Assembly (NCBI GenBank): GCA_963921795.1
Contig: OY997658.1
Location: forward strand, 46,494,415 to 46,558,414
Direction: 5' to 3'
Source: Nannobrachium achirus
Lineage: Eukaryota > Chordata > Actinopteri > Myctophiformes > Myctophidae
DNA length: 64,000 bases
In this document: piece after piece, positions 24,220 to 36,579 of the stretch
How the letters are laid out: the number at the start of each line of letters is the position of its first letter
Numbering within the stretch: position 1 is the first letter of the stretch
Notes under the pieces: model-generated
Seen by the model: the letters and a program-made list of their open reading frames with translations, nothing else
Database searches by the model: none
What the model was told of the DNA's origin: nothing
Program-made: the position numbers and the translations under genes

Positions 24220-24680
24220 GAGTTCAAGAGTTACAGGCCAAAACGTAAAGTGGGGTGTTATGGCGCCACCATGCGGCCAAATGACACAATTATTTTTTAT
24301 TTAATCCTTGAAATCATTATGAACCTCCTCTCCAAGTCTTGAAACTCTAGCCCCTATGGTTTGCGAGAGACAAATAATTGAATGTGAGTTTTTGCGATTC
24401 CCATTATAAGTCAATGGGGAAAATTAATTCACTAATAAATTAATATCAATTAAACTATTGAACCTTTCTCTTAGCAAGTTACTAGCCCACGATTCCCGAG
24501 TAAGCCGGTCGATTTGACATATGGCGCGAGTGTGTGGTGGCAAAACTGTGGGACTAGTAGCGTGCCGAAGTTTAGGAAGTTCAGGCTACATACAGACACA
24601 CAGACACACAGACAGACCCACACGGCCACGTATAGGGAGCCTGTGCTTCACACAGCTCCAAAAATCACTTACCCTACCTA
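24220..24680 (+). repeat. Partial copy of the 25-27 kb dispersed repeat
   Basis: From GTTCAAGAGTTACAGGCCAA through TTTGACATATGGCGCGAGTG to GCTTCACACAGCTCCAAAAA it matches 25017-25474 and 26177-26635 closely. The copy ends at the CCAAAAA border. 23700-24219 before it has no recognised features. Confidence 0.85.
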
Positions 24681-24759
24681 ATGATATAGTAAAAACAAGG
24701 AAAAGAATCACTTACCCTACCTAATGATATAGTAAAAATCACACCCGTGTGAAGTGGAG

Positions 24760-24829
<70 letters not shown>

Positions 24830-24939
24830 ATCATGTGTACCGATTTTTGTGACATTTGAAGGAAATATGTAGGAAAAGGAGCAAAAAGTGTGTTTTGGAG
24901 AAAATTCAAGATGGCGGAAAATCTATCATGGCGCAAATG
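24681..24939. other. Spacer with direct repeat and (GT)n at 24761-24828
   Basis: ATCACTTACCCTACCTAATG occurs twice (24665 and 24708), followed by a GT microsatellite of 68 bases. Confidence 0.7.
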
Positions 24940-27260
24940 GGCGTGGCCTATATGGGGAGATGCGTCATGACCCAAGGAATCCAGGGAAAAAATATTTTTA
25001 ATTTTCCGACCTACGGTTCAAGAGTTACAGGCCAAAACGTAAAGTGGGGTGTTATGGCGCCACCATGCGGCCAAATGACACAATTATTTTTTATTTAATC
25101 CTTGAAATCATTATGAACCTCCTCTCCAAGTCTTGAAACTCTAGCCCCTATGGTTTGCGAGAGACAAATAATTGAATGTGAGTTTTTGCGATTCCCATTA
25201 TAAGTCAATGGGGAAAATTAATTCACTAATAAATTAATATCAATTAAACTATAGAACCTTTCTCTTAGAAAAGTAATAGCCCACGATTCCCGAGTAAGCC
25301 GTTCGATTTGACATATGGCGCGAGTGTGTGGTGGCAAAACTGTGGGACTAGTGGCGTGCCGAAGTTTAGGAAGTTCAGGCTACATACAGACACACACACA
25401 GACAGACACACAGACAGACAGACAGACCCACACGGCCACGTATAGGGAGCCTGTGCTTCACACAGCTCCAAAAACTAGGAAAAGAAAGTTACAGCTTATA
25501 TTGTAACTTGTAAGTGGAGGCCCATGCTTTAAGTTAATGTGACTACAAGTTTTCCATGTAAAACATCAATGAAATGAAAAGAGTAAAAAGATTGTTTTTC
25601 AGCTCTGCTTCGAGGGAGGGAATTTGATACACATTGTGACAGTTGTAGTTGAATTAGCCCTAGAATGGCTGCGATGTTACAGGATGAATTCCAGATTAGC
25701 CTACATGTATCTGGAATACTAGGACTACAGTTTAATAACCTGCAATCTGAAATAAATAATACATTTTTCAGCCTCAAGGCTCATGCGGCCGCTTTTCAGC
25801 ATTTCAAAATGGATGTCCTTCAGTATAGACATATTCTATCCCCCGTGGCAGTGTTATCTTTGATGCAAATCATCCACTCATGTTTTCCATCTCCCTGGAC
25901 GTGATGTGTGCCTAGTGCCTAGACTTGAGAATCATTGTGTCATCATGACCGGTGCTGATGTGAGCTAAATGGGAGGCAAGGTGGGGTTGCCTCCCTGGTG
26001 GCCAAATGGTTGGTGTATGTGATGCCAAGGTGTTATAGAGCAATGATGATAAAAACCGAAAGATTAGAATCCAAATTTGGCCTTTCGCTTGATTAGCCTG
26101 TCCCCATATAGGCGTGGCCTATATGGGGAGATGCGTCATGACCCAAGGAATCCAGGGAAAAAATATTTTTAATTTTCCGACCTACGGTTCAAGAGTTACA
26201 GGCCAAAACGTAAAGTGGGGTGTTATGGCGCCACCATGCGGCCAAATGACACAATTATTTTTTATTTAATCCTTGAAATCATTATGAACCTCCTCTCCAA
26301 GTCTTGAAACTCTAGCCCCTATGGTTTGCGAGAGACAAATAATTGAATGTGAGTTTTTGCGATTCCCATTATAAGTCAATGGGGAAAACTAATTCACTAA
26401 TAAATTAATATCAATTAAACTATAGAACCTTTCTCTTAGAAAAGTAATAGCCCACGATTCCCGAGTAAGCCGTTCGATTTGACATATGGCGCGAGTGTGT
26501 GGTGGCAAAACTGTGGGACTAGTGGCGTGCCGAAGTTCAGGCTACATACAGACACACACACAGACAGACACACAGACAGACAGACCCACACGGCCACGTA
26601 TAGGGAGCCTGTGCTTCACACAGCTCCAAAAACTAGGAAAAGAAAGTTACAGCTTATATTGTAACTTGTAAGTGGAGGCCCATGCTTTAAGTTAATGTGA
26701 CTACAAGTTTTCCATGTAAAACATCAATGAAATGAAAAGAGTAAAAAGATTGTTTTTCAGCTCTGCTTCGAGGGAGGGAATTTGATACACATTGTGACAG
26801 TTGTAGTTGAATTAGCCCTAGAATGGCTGCGATGTTACAGGATGAATTCCAGATTAGCCTACATGTATCTGGAATACTAGGACTACAGTTTAATAACCTG
26901 CAATCTGAAATAAATAATACATTTTTCAGCCTCAAGGCTCATGCGGCCGCTTTTCAGCATTTCAAAATGGATGTCCTTCACTATAGACATATTCTATCCC
27001 CCGTGGCAGTGTTATCTTTGATGCAAATCATCCACTCATGTTTTCCATCTCCCTGGACGTGATGTGTGCCTAGTGCCTAGACTTGAGAATCATTGTGTCA
27101 TCATGACCGGTGCTGATGTGAGCTAAATGGGAGGCAAGGTGGGGTTGCCTCCCTGGTGGCCAAATGGTTGGTGTATGTGATGCCAAGGTGTTATAGAGCA
27201 ATGATGATAAAAACCGAAAGATTAGAATCCAAATTTGGCCTTTCGCTTGATTAGCCTGTC
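24940..27260 (+). repeat. 1.16-1.17-kb tandem duplication
   Basis: Copy 1 (24940-26102) and copy 2 (26111-27260) match end to end with few substitutions and small indels in the (CAGA)n stretch. Each contains the hairpin-ended repeat and a downstream piece with an intact 79-codon frame (25665 and 26823). That frame differs at one residue between copies and resembles no protein I know. High similarity implies recent duplication or an assembly duplication. Confidence 0.9.
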
Positions 27261-27291
27261 TTTATTTTGCAATTATTTTGTGAACTTCAAT

Positions 27292-27419
27292 GGGCCCGAT
27301 TCATCAAGCCCTTTACGACCACACACATATTTTGATCTTACCGGCATTCAGGACGATTCCCATGTTGTTTAGTCACTTCATTTACACTATATTTATGACC
27401 AGATTGATGAATCGGGCCC
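27292..27419. mobile_element. 128-bp MITE with GGGCCCGATTCATCAA ends
   Basis: Perfect 16-bp inverted ends (GGGCCCGATTCATCAA / TTGATGAATCGGGCCC), flanked by AAT on both sides. The 3-bp duplication and GGGCC ends suggest a PIF/Harbinger type; there is no ORF. Confidence 0.75.
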
Positions 27420-27445
27420 AATGTATTTATGTTGCCAGTAATTTC

Positions 27446-28805
27446 GCGATTTCGCGCTAATCAGTCTAAAAGTGCAACATTTTGCACAGATGTAGCTCAG
27501 AGCATGCTCTAATGATTTAGGTAGGGCGCCCGACTCCCGAGTCGGCGACCTTCAGGGTCGCCACAGCGGCCAAATCAAGTTGGGCTCCCAGCCTCCCATT
27601 GACTTTCTATACAGGAGGAAATTACCCAGAAAAACTTTTTTTTTCTGGGTATTTAAGTAGGATGTGAGGGGTCTAACCTGGGGTTTGTCATGATGCTGAA
27701 TCCAATGCAAGCAGTTGTTTTGCACAAAAAACATTCCTTGGGCTAGAAATGGCCTCAGAAAACGATGCATGTATGGGTGAGCATTCATGTTAGTCGGAGG
27801 CCTTAGGTTTTTTTGTTCTCGTGCTAATCAGTCTAAAAGCGCCACATTTTGCACAGATGTAGCCCAGGGCATGCTCTAATGATTTAGCTAGGGCGCCCGA
27901 GTCGGCGACCTTCGGGGTCGCCACAGCTCCAGAAAACACCCACAAAACTCTGAAAAGTGATGACTCATCACTTTTCATCACTAAACCATCGTTTTCTGGG
28001 GCCATTTGTAGCCCAAGGAATGTTTTTTGTGCAAAACAAATGCTTGCAATGGATTCAGCATCATGACAAACCCCTAGTTAGACCCCTCACATCCTACTTA
28101 AAGCCATACTGTGTAAGTTGCTCACCTAGTGGTCATTAGCCCTATAGCGAACCGCGGTCGCGTCCGCGTCTTTCGGCCGTTTTTCGTACCTTCAGACCCC
28201 CGCGTCTGCCTCCACCTCGCTGAGATCTATCTTTGGAGGGGTCCCTTGTTCCTGTGCGTTCAGTAATTCCAGAGATACACTCCTTCACCCTGCCTGGTAG
28301 GCGAAATTACCTAGAGACTGGATGGTACAAACCGGCGACAACAAAATGGCGACCCCACTTCAAGATGCGATGTGATTGGCCGGCAGTTGTATAACCCTCG
28401 CTGTGATTGGCCGGTAGTGTGATGACGCAATTTTGGCGCGAGATCCGGTCCACGGCAAGGATCTCAGTTTACATATAGAGAAGGCTTTACAGGCTGAAAT
28501 TCACGGCGCGGATCTTCTAAAACTTTTGTGTTTTAATAGTTAGGAGAATTTTAAGATTTGTTTTATAAAAAAAGTTACATAGTACAACTTTAAATACCCA
28601 GAAAAAAAGTGTTTTTCTGGGTATTTTCCTCCTGTATAGAAAGTCGATGGGAGCCCAACTTGATGTGGCCGCTGTGGCGACCCCGAATGTCGCAGACTCG
28701 GGCGCCCTAGCTAAATCATTAGAGCATGCCCTGGGCTACATCTGTGCAAAATTTGGCGCTTTTAGACTGATTAGCACGAAATTTACTCTCCCTAACGCCC
28801 CCGAC
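27446..28805. mobile_element. Foldback element A (rearranged), central palindrome at 27953-27975
   Basis: The centre is AAAAGTGATGA-C-TCATCACTTTT. Outward on both sides come inverted copies of GCAATGGATTCAGCATCATG, CCTACTTAAATACCCAG, ATAGAAAGTCGATGGGAGCC and GCTAAATCATTAGAGCATGC. The right end is GCCCCCGAC followed by TA; the left end is degraded. The left arm carries an extra copy of the outer segment (27819-27928), so this member is a recombinant. A TTAA-flanked MITE (28102-28589) splits the right arm. Confidence 0.8.
28102..28589. mobile_element. TTAA-flanked MITE nested in foldback A
   Basis: TTAA at 28098-28101 and 28590-28593 flank inverted ends AGCCATACTGTGTAAGTT and (reverse complement) AGTTGTACTATGTAACTT. 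Removing the block and one TTAA restores the arm sequence CCTACTTAAATACCC seen in the opposite arm, which proves insertion. TTAA targets point to piggyBac- or Kolobok-type transposases. The body is GC-rich and non-coding. Confidence 0.85.
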
Positions 28806-30277
28806 TAACTGGACCGATAAGCATCAAGCTTTGCATGCTTTCTCTCAGTAGGGCAAGGAAGACACTCCACCCAATATCTCTAAAATTGGCCTCATGGTGG
28901 CGCACTGGCACAATATCAGTCAGCTTTGTGTTTTTTACCCTATAACTGGTTTTTAACCACTTTCTATTTTGTACTTTCGCATGAAGGTGTCTACAAGCTC
29001 ACAACGCATCGTGATGCATTATAAGCTTGTAGATGAGCTATTTGTGAAAATTATTGGAAATGTTTTCAGTGCTGGCTTTTCTGTCCAACCATCATAGATA
29101 TTGAAAACATCACCTCTTCTTATGTTTTGGATATACATTCGATGTGCATTTGCAAAGAGTTGTTACTTCATTTCAATATACAGCCTTTTTTCTAGTCAGT
29201 TAACCAAAGAATTGACAGTTAAACCAGTATACTACAAACCCATAACAATGGTCGCAGACTTAACAAGAGCACCCCATATGCTTGCCAAGGGTTCTAAAGG
29301 GCAAGTACAGACAGTACATCTACATCCACAGCAAAACATTGATTATGAATAATTTATATCAAAGGTGAATAATTGACAGTAATCCTACTATGAATGTTGT
29401 TTTGTTGTAGTAATTGTAGGAGGGTTTAGCCTGTTGGTAATAGTAGTAATTCTACTACATACTGAAAGGCTTCTGTATGCTCCTTCGTCGTGACATGCTG
29501 AATGTATTTGTCTCTCAAGACACGCTTCCCCCCTCCCCAAAAAGTAGCTTATAGCAAAAGACGGCAAAATGATTTGAATAGATTAGAAGCATTTTCAGGC
29601 TTATTTATGGTCATGCAAATATGTCTCAATGTGCCATGTTTTTGAGCGATGCACACCGCTCCGAGGCTTGATTTAGTATGTAACTATGTATGTAGCATAA
29701 TGTATCTACGTATGAGTATGAGCTGCAATACCGCTGGGTGACCAGTGGAGGCCTGGGTGACCAAGTGGCGCTGTTGAGCAGCTGAGACGCACGCACGCAC
29801 GCACGCACGCACGCACAGAGGGTATGGAATGAACTGCTCAAATGCACCGCTCACTTCAAACTGGATTTCATTTCATTCGGCTATCCTAGTACATGCTATT
29901 CTGTTTTGCACCCCTTTTAAATGCCTAGAGAACATAAGTGGTATGTGGCATCAGGCTACAATTGGCCACCAGTATTAATGACACTTAAGTCCTCAGAATA
30001 ACTTGAGAAACCATTTCATCCGCGTTGCAACCTACCTTTTGTGTCTAGACAAAACACTGCTCCGGATTACTGAAACCTGACCCCAAACCTCTCATGTTAT
30101 CTGTTTAGTGTGATCTTCCTCACAATGTCTGCAGGGCAGTCCAAATGTATTCCTTTTCCTTTAACATTAGTTTATCCTTGCCCTGATGGGAGAAGGTTGA
30201 TTTAACTGGGGCAATAATCGGAATAAAAATGTGAACGTTTTTTAATCATCTGTGCGTTGTCATGTTATCATCATCTA
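28806..30277. other. Intronic DNA with palindromic motif and (ACGC)n
   Basis: Mostly unassigned AT-rich DNA. 28988-29044 is an imperfect palindrome (CTACAAGCTCACAACGCATC / GATGCATTATAAGCTTGTAG) of the recurrent motif described in findings. (ACGC)n lies at about 29787-29815. Confidence 0.6.
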
Positions 30278-31321
30278 TCTATAAATGCGAGAAGTCTCTG
30301 CGTGTCTGTCTGTCTGTGTGTCTGTAATCCGCGTATCTCGAGAACCGTTCGTCCCACCGGCTTCAGATTCGGCACGCGCGTTCCCCGCCGCGGCACGGAG
30401 TGCAGTGCCGGGTCTCGACCTGACCCGACGCGCGGTTTTCCCGAACCGGCGCGAAACGTTCGGAATCTCCTTATGCGGGGTTGATTGTTGACATCAGGCT
30501 GTTCCGGAGGAAATCGGCGAAAGCTCTGACTCATTGTGACATCACTTCATAAAAGGCTCTGACATCACGTACGCCACATGAGTCAACAAAAAATCTCTGT
30601 GAGTGTGTATGTAATCCGCGTATCTCGAGAACCGTTCGTCCCACGGGCACGCGCGTTCTCCATATATGGGCGTTCGTCCCACGGGCACGCGCGTTCTCCA
30701 TATATGGGCATAAAATGAATGCCCCCATATATGGGCATAAAATGGATTGCAGACAGACAGATACAGATATCTCCATATATGGACATAAATGGACAGAGGC
30801 AAACAGATGGTCAAAGATCTCCATATATGGGCATAAAATGGACGCAGACAGACAGATACAGATATCTCCATATATGGGCATAAATGGACACAGGCAAACA
30901 GATGTTCAAAACGGGTCCTATGACAAGAGGTATAATGAGGTTTGCATTAAAGGGGGAACCGGCACTGTGTCTGCAACACAGTTGGAGGCACAGACAGATA
31001 CTCCATATATGGGCATAAAATGGACGCAGATAGACACATATCTCCATATATGGGCATAAAATGGACCCAGAACTATAACTGCAGTGATCTCCATATATGG
31101 ACATAAAATGGACGCCGACAGACAGACAGACAGATACAGATATCTCCATATATGGGCATAAATGGACACAGGCAGACAGATGGTCAAAACGGGTCCTATG
31201 AAAACAGGTATAATGGGGTTTGCATTAAAGGGCGGGGCATTCATTCCCTATTTACATTGTTCCGAGTTGGCCAGGTCGCCGACTAGACGCTGGGCCGCCC
31301 GAAGGGCGGCCCAGCTTCTAG
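30278..31321 (+). mobile_element. Helitron-like non-autonomous element
   Basis: The 5' end is A|TCTATAAATGCGAG followed by a (CTGT)n-like run. The 3' end is a GC-rich hairpin followed by TTCTAG|T, fitting the Helitron rules (insertion between A and T, 5' TC, 3' hairpin then CTRR). The segment CGCGTATCTCGAGAACCGTT recurs at about 30326 and 30617. No Rep/helicase ORF is present. Assignment rests on termini only; there are no target duplications to test. Confidence 0.55.
30656..31170 (+). repeat. Array of CTCCATATATGGGCATAAA units
   Basis: About a dozen copies of a short palindromic core (CCATATATGG) plus GCATAAAATGGAC, separated by variable CAGACAGA-rich spacers of 20-90 bases. Spacing is irregular and units are interrupted, so it is not a CRISPR array or a simple satellite. 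Loose relatives lie at 34685-34810 and 42765-42875. Confidence 0.85.
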
Positions 31322-31322
31322 T
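31282..31322 (+). repeat. 19-bp-arm hairpin at the Helitron-like 3' end
   Basis: ACTAGACGCTGGGCCGCCC, loop GAA, then the inverted arm to TCTAGT, with one mismatched pair. Its position just before CTAG|T is the main support for the Helitron call. Confidence 0.85.
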
Positions 31323-32735
31323 GTTAATAATAATACTAATACCTGGAATTTATACAGCGCTTTTCTAAGTACTCAAAGTCTTATCTGCTACAGGCACCAA
31401 GAAAGCACAATAATCAAAAAGTTATTGTCCAAGTTAAAAATTCAACCATGAACCAATGCAAGATGGTTGAATGTTCAATAGGTCAATAATTAAAAGGAGA
31501 ATTGTAAGGTTTTGGGATTATTTGTGCATTATCTATTGTCTGTTATTGTTGCCTGTATTATTAGAGCCATCCAAAGTTCTATAAAAGTTCACATATACAA
31601 TGACAAATAAAGTAACCAAACAATTGAACCAACCTGTCAACCAAACAATCGAGCAATGTTGCTGTACAAGTGTTGAAGCATTTGTCTGAAATTTCTGCAG
31701 AATGGAACCATCTATACTATTATCTTTTGTCAGTCATACAGTTGTCAGTCAGTGGTTGACTCTGTCCTGCACCTTCAAACATCACACACCTCTCTAGATT
31801 GCTATATGGATGGATAGACGCTATAGGGCAGCAGAGTGTCTGATTCAATGTCTTGATTAAGGCTCATGTCGCTTCACCTCACTGTTGGAGAGCATGAGAG
31901 AGAGAGAGACATGGGGCTTCTATATGTGATGTGAGGATGTTTAAGTTGACTAGAAGAATCAGACCATGCTGAATCCAGCTCTAAGCTCACCATTTAAAAA
32001 CAGAATTCCACTTCAGTAGAAAACCTGTATTTGAACTGTTGGTCAGACACCAATACTGTCTGCTATGGGGATCAGTAATAACCACAGCCCCACTGTCATT
32101 TATAAACACAAATATGAAATGTATACTAAAGGCTGTTTAATGAGTGGTCAAGGCTGTTGTCTATTTATATTATGTATGTAAGTGTGTACCACTGTGTACT
32201 GTTGTGAATAGAATTGGTCAAGAGCATGTTTGCATGCATTGCTGATGGTCGGTAAGTCAGTAGGGTAACCATCAATGGAAAGAATTTGGTGTGTTGTATG
32301 GGTTGATTTGCGATGGTCTCGTGTTATGTAGTACATTCATAATAGATTTGATCCAGACTCTCTGCTGTAGGAGTAGTTTGTATCTCAAACACATACCTGT
32401 CAAGTTCAGGCTGTGTTTTTAATATGCTATGCTCTCTTCTGTTTCCTTTCAATTTTCATTACCTACTGTATGTATTATACAGGACTGGAGCAACTTAAAG
32501 CCCAGCTGCAATGTCTTTTTTGCAAACTTCATTGCTAAAAATAGTAAAGCATTGTCTGGTTCTGGTAACTTGTGTCTAAATCAATTGCAGCCCCATAATG
32601 ACAATACGGTGCATGTTGAAGATTATTGATTTATGGGAATCACATAGGTGGATTATGATTCCGTGATAATCATCACATGTGAAAAAATATATATATATTT
32701 TAATTTCAGCTCATCACTTTCACCATACCCTAAAC
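31323..32735. other. Intronic DNA with a SINE-like tail at 31325-31385
   Basis: AATAATACTAATACCTGGAA followed by TTTATACAGCGCTTTTCTAA resembles the reversed 3' end of common fish SINEs. The remaining 1.3 kb shows nothing recognisable. Confidence 0.45.
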
Positions 32736-33193
32736 CAGGGGTCTTCAACATTTTCAGGCCAAGGACCCCTTAGTTGAGAGAGAGATGAAGCAAGGACCCC
32801 CACAACCTTCTCATAGATTCCATATAGTTTCTTCGTTTGACAGCACAATAATCAGTGTATTTTGGATTCATGTCAATCTGTGTTTTCAGATATTTAACCA
32901 CTTGAACCGTCAATACTTCATAAACTTGACCTTTCACTCTGTAATTAGTCTGTTCTTTTTCCCATCTACACCAAACCTCTTTGCCGAAAATAGCCGATCT
33001 ACAAGCTCACAACGCCTCGCAACATTGTGAGTTTGTAGATCTGCTATTTTTGGCTTAAGTTAAATATGGACACTAGGGTTCAAGCGGTTCATATAAAAAA
33101 AAGAGAAAAAAAATCACACAACAATTTGGATGACCCCCTGTAGTAACTCTGAGGACCCCCTAGGGGTCCCGGACCTCCTGTTGAAGACCCCTG
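32736..33193. mobile_element. hAT MITE, copy 2 (most complete)
   Basis: The ends CAGGGGTCTTCAAC / GTTGAAGACCCCTG are flanked by CCCTAAAC (32728-32735) and TCCTAAAC (33194-33201), a 7/8 match. The interior has an imperfect long palindrome at 32983-33054 containing GATCTACAAGCTCACAACGC. At 458 bp it is non-coding and serves as reference for copies at 6614 and 48311. Confidence 0.85.
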
Positions 33194-33460
33194 TCCTAAA
33201 CACTGTATTGTTTTGGACTCTGAGAGACCACTTCCTTTTTTGTCTCCTCCCCTTTCAACTCGCTTGCCTTATGGCTCTCTCGCCGGTGCCTCTAGTGGCT
33301 CAAGTCCGCTTCAGACGGCGCACCTCCGTGGTCGTAAATGTTATTTATTTGTTTATGTTTCGCCTAACTACTTCCTGTGTGGTGATAGTTGACTGATCTT
33401 GACATTGTGGGAACAGTAGTTACATAAATTTTAAACTAATCTCTTTTGAAATCTGTTAGG

Positions 33461-33717
33461 GCGGCAGTGGCTCAGGGGTAGAGTGGCCGGTAGAGGTGCC
33501 GGATGAGAAATGTAAGTTTCCAGTTCGCTCACGGGCTCCCCCAGAGTTAGTGTCCTTGAGTAAGACTCTGTCTGAACCCCTAGTTGCTCCCGATGAGCAG
33601 GTTGGTGTCTAGCATGGTTTCCTCCGCCACCTGTGTATGAATTTGTGTATGAATGGGTGAATGTAATGCACACTATGTAAAGCGTTTTGGATAAAAAGCA
33701 CTATATAATCCAGCATT
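33461..33717 (+). mobile_element. tRNA-derived SINE
   Basis: The head GCGGCAGTGGCTCAGGGGTA (box A) and TTCCAGTTCGCTCACGG (box B) are followed by the conserved body GTGTCCTTGAGTAAGACTCT and CCTAGTTGCTCCCGATGAGC. The tail GAATGGGTGAATGTAATGCA ends in AAGCACTATATAA. This is a widespread fish SINE; a second copy lies at 37715-38000. Confidence 0.85.
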
Positions 33718-34554
33718 TGAACCGTGCATACTGCATGAAGTCAGTGCAAGATGTAATCATGTGGTCAGAACTGGTCACTTGGAGTTGGCTAATGTATGTA
33801 AACTTGGCAATGTAGTAACAGTCGTTACATAACATTCAAAACAAGCCACAACTTAAGTCAGTGTGCACACATAGGTGCATGAGGCATGTTGTCCTTTGTG
33901 TGGAAGAAACTGAGATAAATTGACATATTGTGTGGACAAACTAGTAACTAGTTAACCTCCATGAATGTTACGGTAACAAATCTCTCAAAACAAAGATACA
34001 GAAAAAACAAAACTGTCCTGTACCACATAGTAGCAGGCCTACTACTGCCTTAGAGCTATTCCACAGGCAGGAAATGGGAAATATTTGTGGATTCAAAAAG
34101 AACAAAGTCTTCCTAACCTTTTAACGTGCAAGAAAATGAATTCCTTTGCCTGGCAAGAAAAATGACTTATGTGGACTTTATACATATCAGTATAGCAAAG
34201 CCCTGGTGTTATTGTAAAAATTGAACTTTAGAGTTTGGTCTAGTTTCTCCATCTCTTCCTGCTCAGCCTTTTATTTCTTTTATTGTACATCAGTGCAACA
34301 TCACAGATTTTTAGGGAATAACCTCTCAGCTATGACCCATTCTATTCAATGTTCACTAATGCACTCTCAACTGTCGCAGTGCTTTACATTCACCAAAACA
34401 CTGGGACTGATCTATCAATTGCTTGTGCTTGATATGCCGCTTGGTGCAAACGGAAGCCAGGGTTGGTTATTTAGTGTGGTTGCCCTACCACACTTTGTAA
34501 TAGTACTTGTTCGACTTTCTTCTTTACAGATAAACTTTATTTTGCTGCACTTCA
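33718..34554. other. Intronic DNA, nothing recognised
   Basis: AT-rich with no clear repeats. Open frames near 34221 show no family resemblance and run into the following repeat copy. Confidence 0.5.
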
Positions 34555-34865
34555 CAGTTTTGGTGGCACGCACTCAAGCCATATTCTGTATCAATCGACC
34601 AGATTTATCGGGAATGGTGTGCTTCCAAGAGATACGTTACATTTTCTACGTTGACTTGAATGGGAAAATGCCAATTCAACCAGTTTGTCCATATATGGGC
34701 ATTCCAAGATATGGGATTAATATTGGTCACATCAGGGATGTCAATATATGTCTCCATGTATAGGCATAAAAGGGACAAGGACTGACACAGAAATCTCCAT
34801 ATATGGCCATTAATTTATTAGTGAATTAATTTTCCCCATTGACTTGAATGGGGAAAATACACATT
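34555..34865 (-). repeat. Minus-strand relative of the 24-27 kb repeat plus CCATATATGG units
   Basis: GGTGGCACGCACTCAAGCCA and ATCAATCGACCAGATTTATC are diverged inverse matches to the CATATGGCGCGAGTGTGTGG block. Then come two or three CCATATATGG-type units and CCCCATTGACTTGAATGGGG. It links the array motif to that family. Confidence 0.6.
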
Positions 34866-35247
34866 TTCCGGAATTCATTTGCAAATGTGTCTCACATCAC
34901 GGCCACCACACATCTTTCTAGTTAATGCAAAGTTGGGGGCAGGGTGTAAGTATGATTATTGATACAATATGTGGTTAGGGTACCTTACATTCTCCCACAT
35001 ATTTCTGCTGCCTTCACAAGGTCTCCTTTGAAATTGTAAGATTAAAGATTTTATTTGTTACATTTTAGGTATATGCTACACAAATGTAGAATTTAGGTTC
35101 CTCAACATTGTAGCAACAAAAGACGTCAAGTAACAACAAAAGAAGGTTGCTGCAAGATAAAAACAAAGCAATTTAGGATGTATGATACTTGACCTTATAA
35201 TGCTTGAGTTTAAAAGTCACCATAATGTATTATGCTTATTGTTAATA

Positions 35248-36374
35248 GTCATGGGCCCCAGGGATATTTTGGTTCAGATTCTCGCAAATTCACCAAATTT
35301 GGCACAGATGTTGTCCATAACATACTTAATCATTTTAAGATGGGTGCCAAGATGGGCACCCCATGGTACTGCCATAATTGAGCAATGCAATTGGTGTCCC
35401 ATTAACTTAACACATATGGTGCCAACCCCGAGTTTCCCGAGTTTGTATTGGTACTAGTGCTGTGCCAACCCCGAGTTTCCCGAGTTTGGGCCGTTTTTGA
35501 AAAAAAAAACTTTTTTTTTTTTTTTCAAAATTTTTTTTTTTAAATTTTTTTTTGGACCTCCAGAAATGTATTAGGCATGATCGCGATCGCGAAATTGCAT
35601 GTTTAACCCCCATACCAACCCATTCTTTCAAACATGGCAGCCATGTTTGTTTACATCTGAAGAAAACATAATGGCTGATAAATCATGAATGCCTGAACGG
35701 ATTTCCAAGCGGATTTTTTTGTTTGAAAGCTGTGAACAGCATCTACACACGTGGTGCATCATCTAGGCATGGGCGTGCACTTTTTACACACTTGCACAAT
35801 TACATGGAAGTCTATGGTAACCATGGCAACGCGAGACATTGAAGAGAAAAAATCATTGCAACATAACATTACAGGGAAAAAAAAGCAAAAAAAGAATCTG
35901 CTTTAAGTAGCATATAACTGGTCAAACTAGGGGGTTTTCATGATGCTGAATCCATTGCAAGCATCCGTTTTGCACAAAAAACATTCCTTGGGCTAAAAAA
36001 CTGCCCTACAAGACTATGGTTTAGTGATGAAAAGTGATGAGTCATCACTTTTAACACTTTCGTGGTGGCCGTTTTAGCCCAATGAATGTTTTTTTTATGC
36101 AAAACGGATGTTTGCAATGGATTCAGCATCATGAAAACCCCCTAGTTTGACCAGTTATATGCTACTTAAAGCAGATTATTTTTTTGCTTTTTTTTCCTGT
36201 AATGTAAAGTTAATGGGACAATTGCATTGCTCAATTATGGCAGTACCATGGGGTTCCCATCTTGGCACCCATCTTAAAATGATTAAGTATGTTATGGACA
36301 ACATCTGTGCCAAATTTGGCGAATTTGCGAGAATCTGAACCAAACGGTCCTTTTATTGCCCTGGGGCCACCGAC
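35248..36374. mobile_element. Foldback element B, centre near 36041
   Basis: Flanked by TA on both sides. The ends are GTCATGGGCCCCAGGG and (reverse complement) GTCGGTGGCCCCAGGG. The arms are inverted copies from both ends to the centre AAAAGTGATGA-G-TCATCACTTTT. The core half (GCAATGGATTCAGCATCATG, AACATTCCTTGGGCTA) is shared with A, C and D, but the outer arms (GGGTGCCAAGATGGG, GGTACTGCCATAATTGAGCA) are its own. About 450 bases (35410-35864), with TTT/AAA-rich low-complexity sequence, have been inserted in the left arm only. Confidence 0.85.
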
Positions 36375-36579
36375 TATAAAGCATTATGAGTAGTTTGTTG
36401 TAGATGTGAAAGCAGCATATGCCCCAGGCTGGCATGGACCTTAGCCATTATGTGTTTCCTAACAAAGCCACTTGAGGGTTCCCGATAGCTTAGTTAAGCC
36501 GTTTAGATTTATCTCCTTTTAGTCATGCCTTGCCAGTGATTTCGTTTTTCTAACGCCAGCCATGCAGAGCAGGAATAAC

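Noticed and set aside
25665..27062. Two copies of a 79-codon frame (MAAMLQDEFQISLHVSGILG...)
   Set aside because: Conserved only because the 1.16-kb segment is duplicated; no known domain, and the opposite strand is open over the same stretch.
30656..31170. Possible CRISPR array
   Set aside because: Eukaryotic context, short palindromic unit, irregular spacers that are themselves CAGACAGA-rich repeats.
34221..34763. 180-codon plus-strand frame
   Set aside because: Its second half lies in the minus-strand repeat copy, and the first half shows no family or membrane-protein layout beyond T-rich composition.
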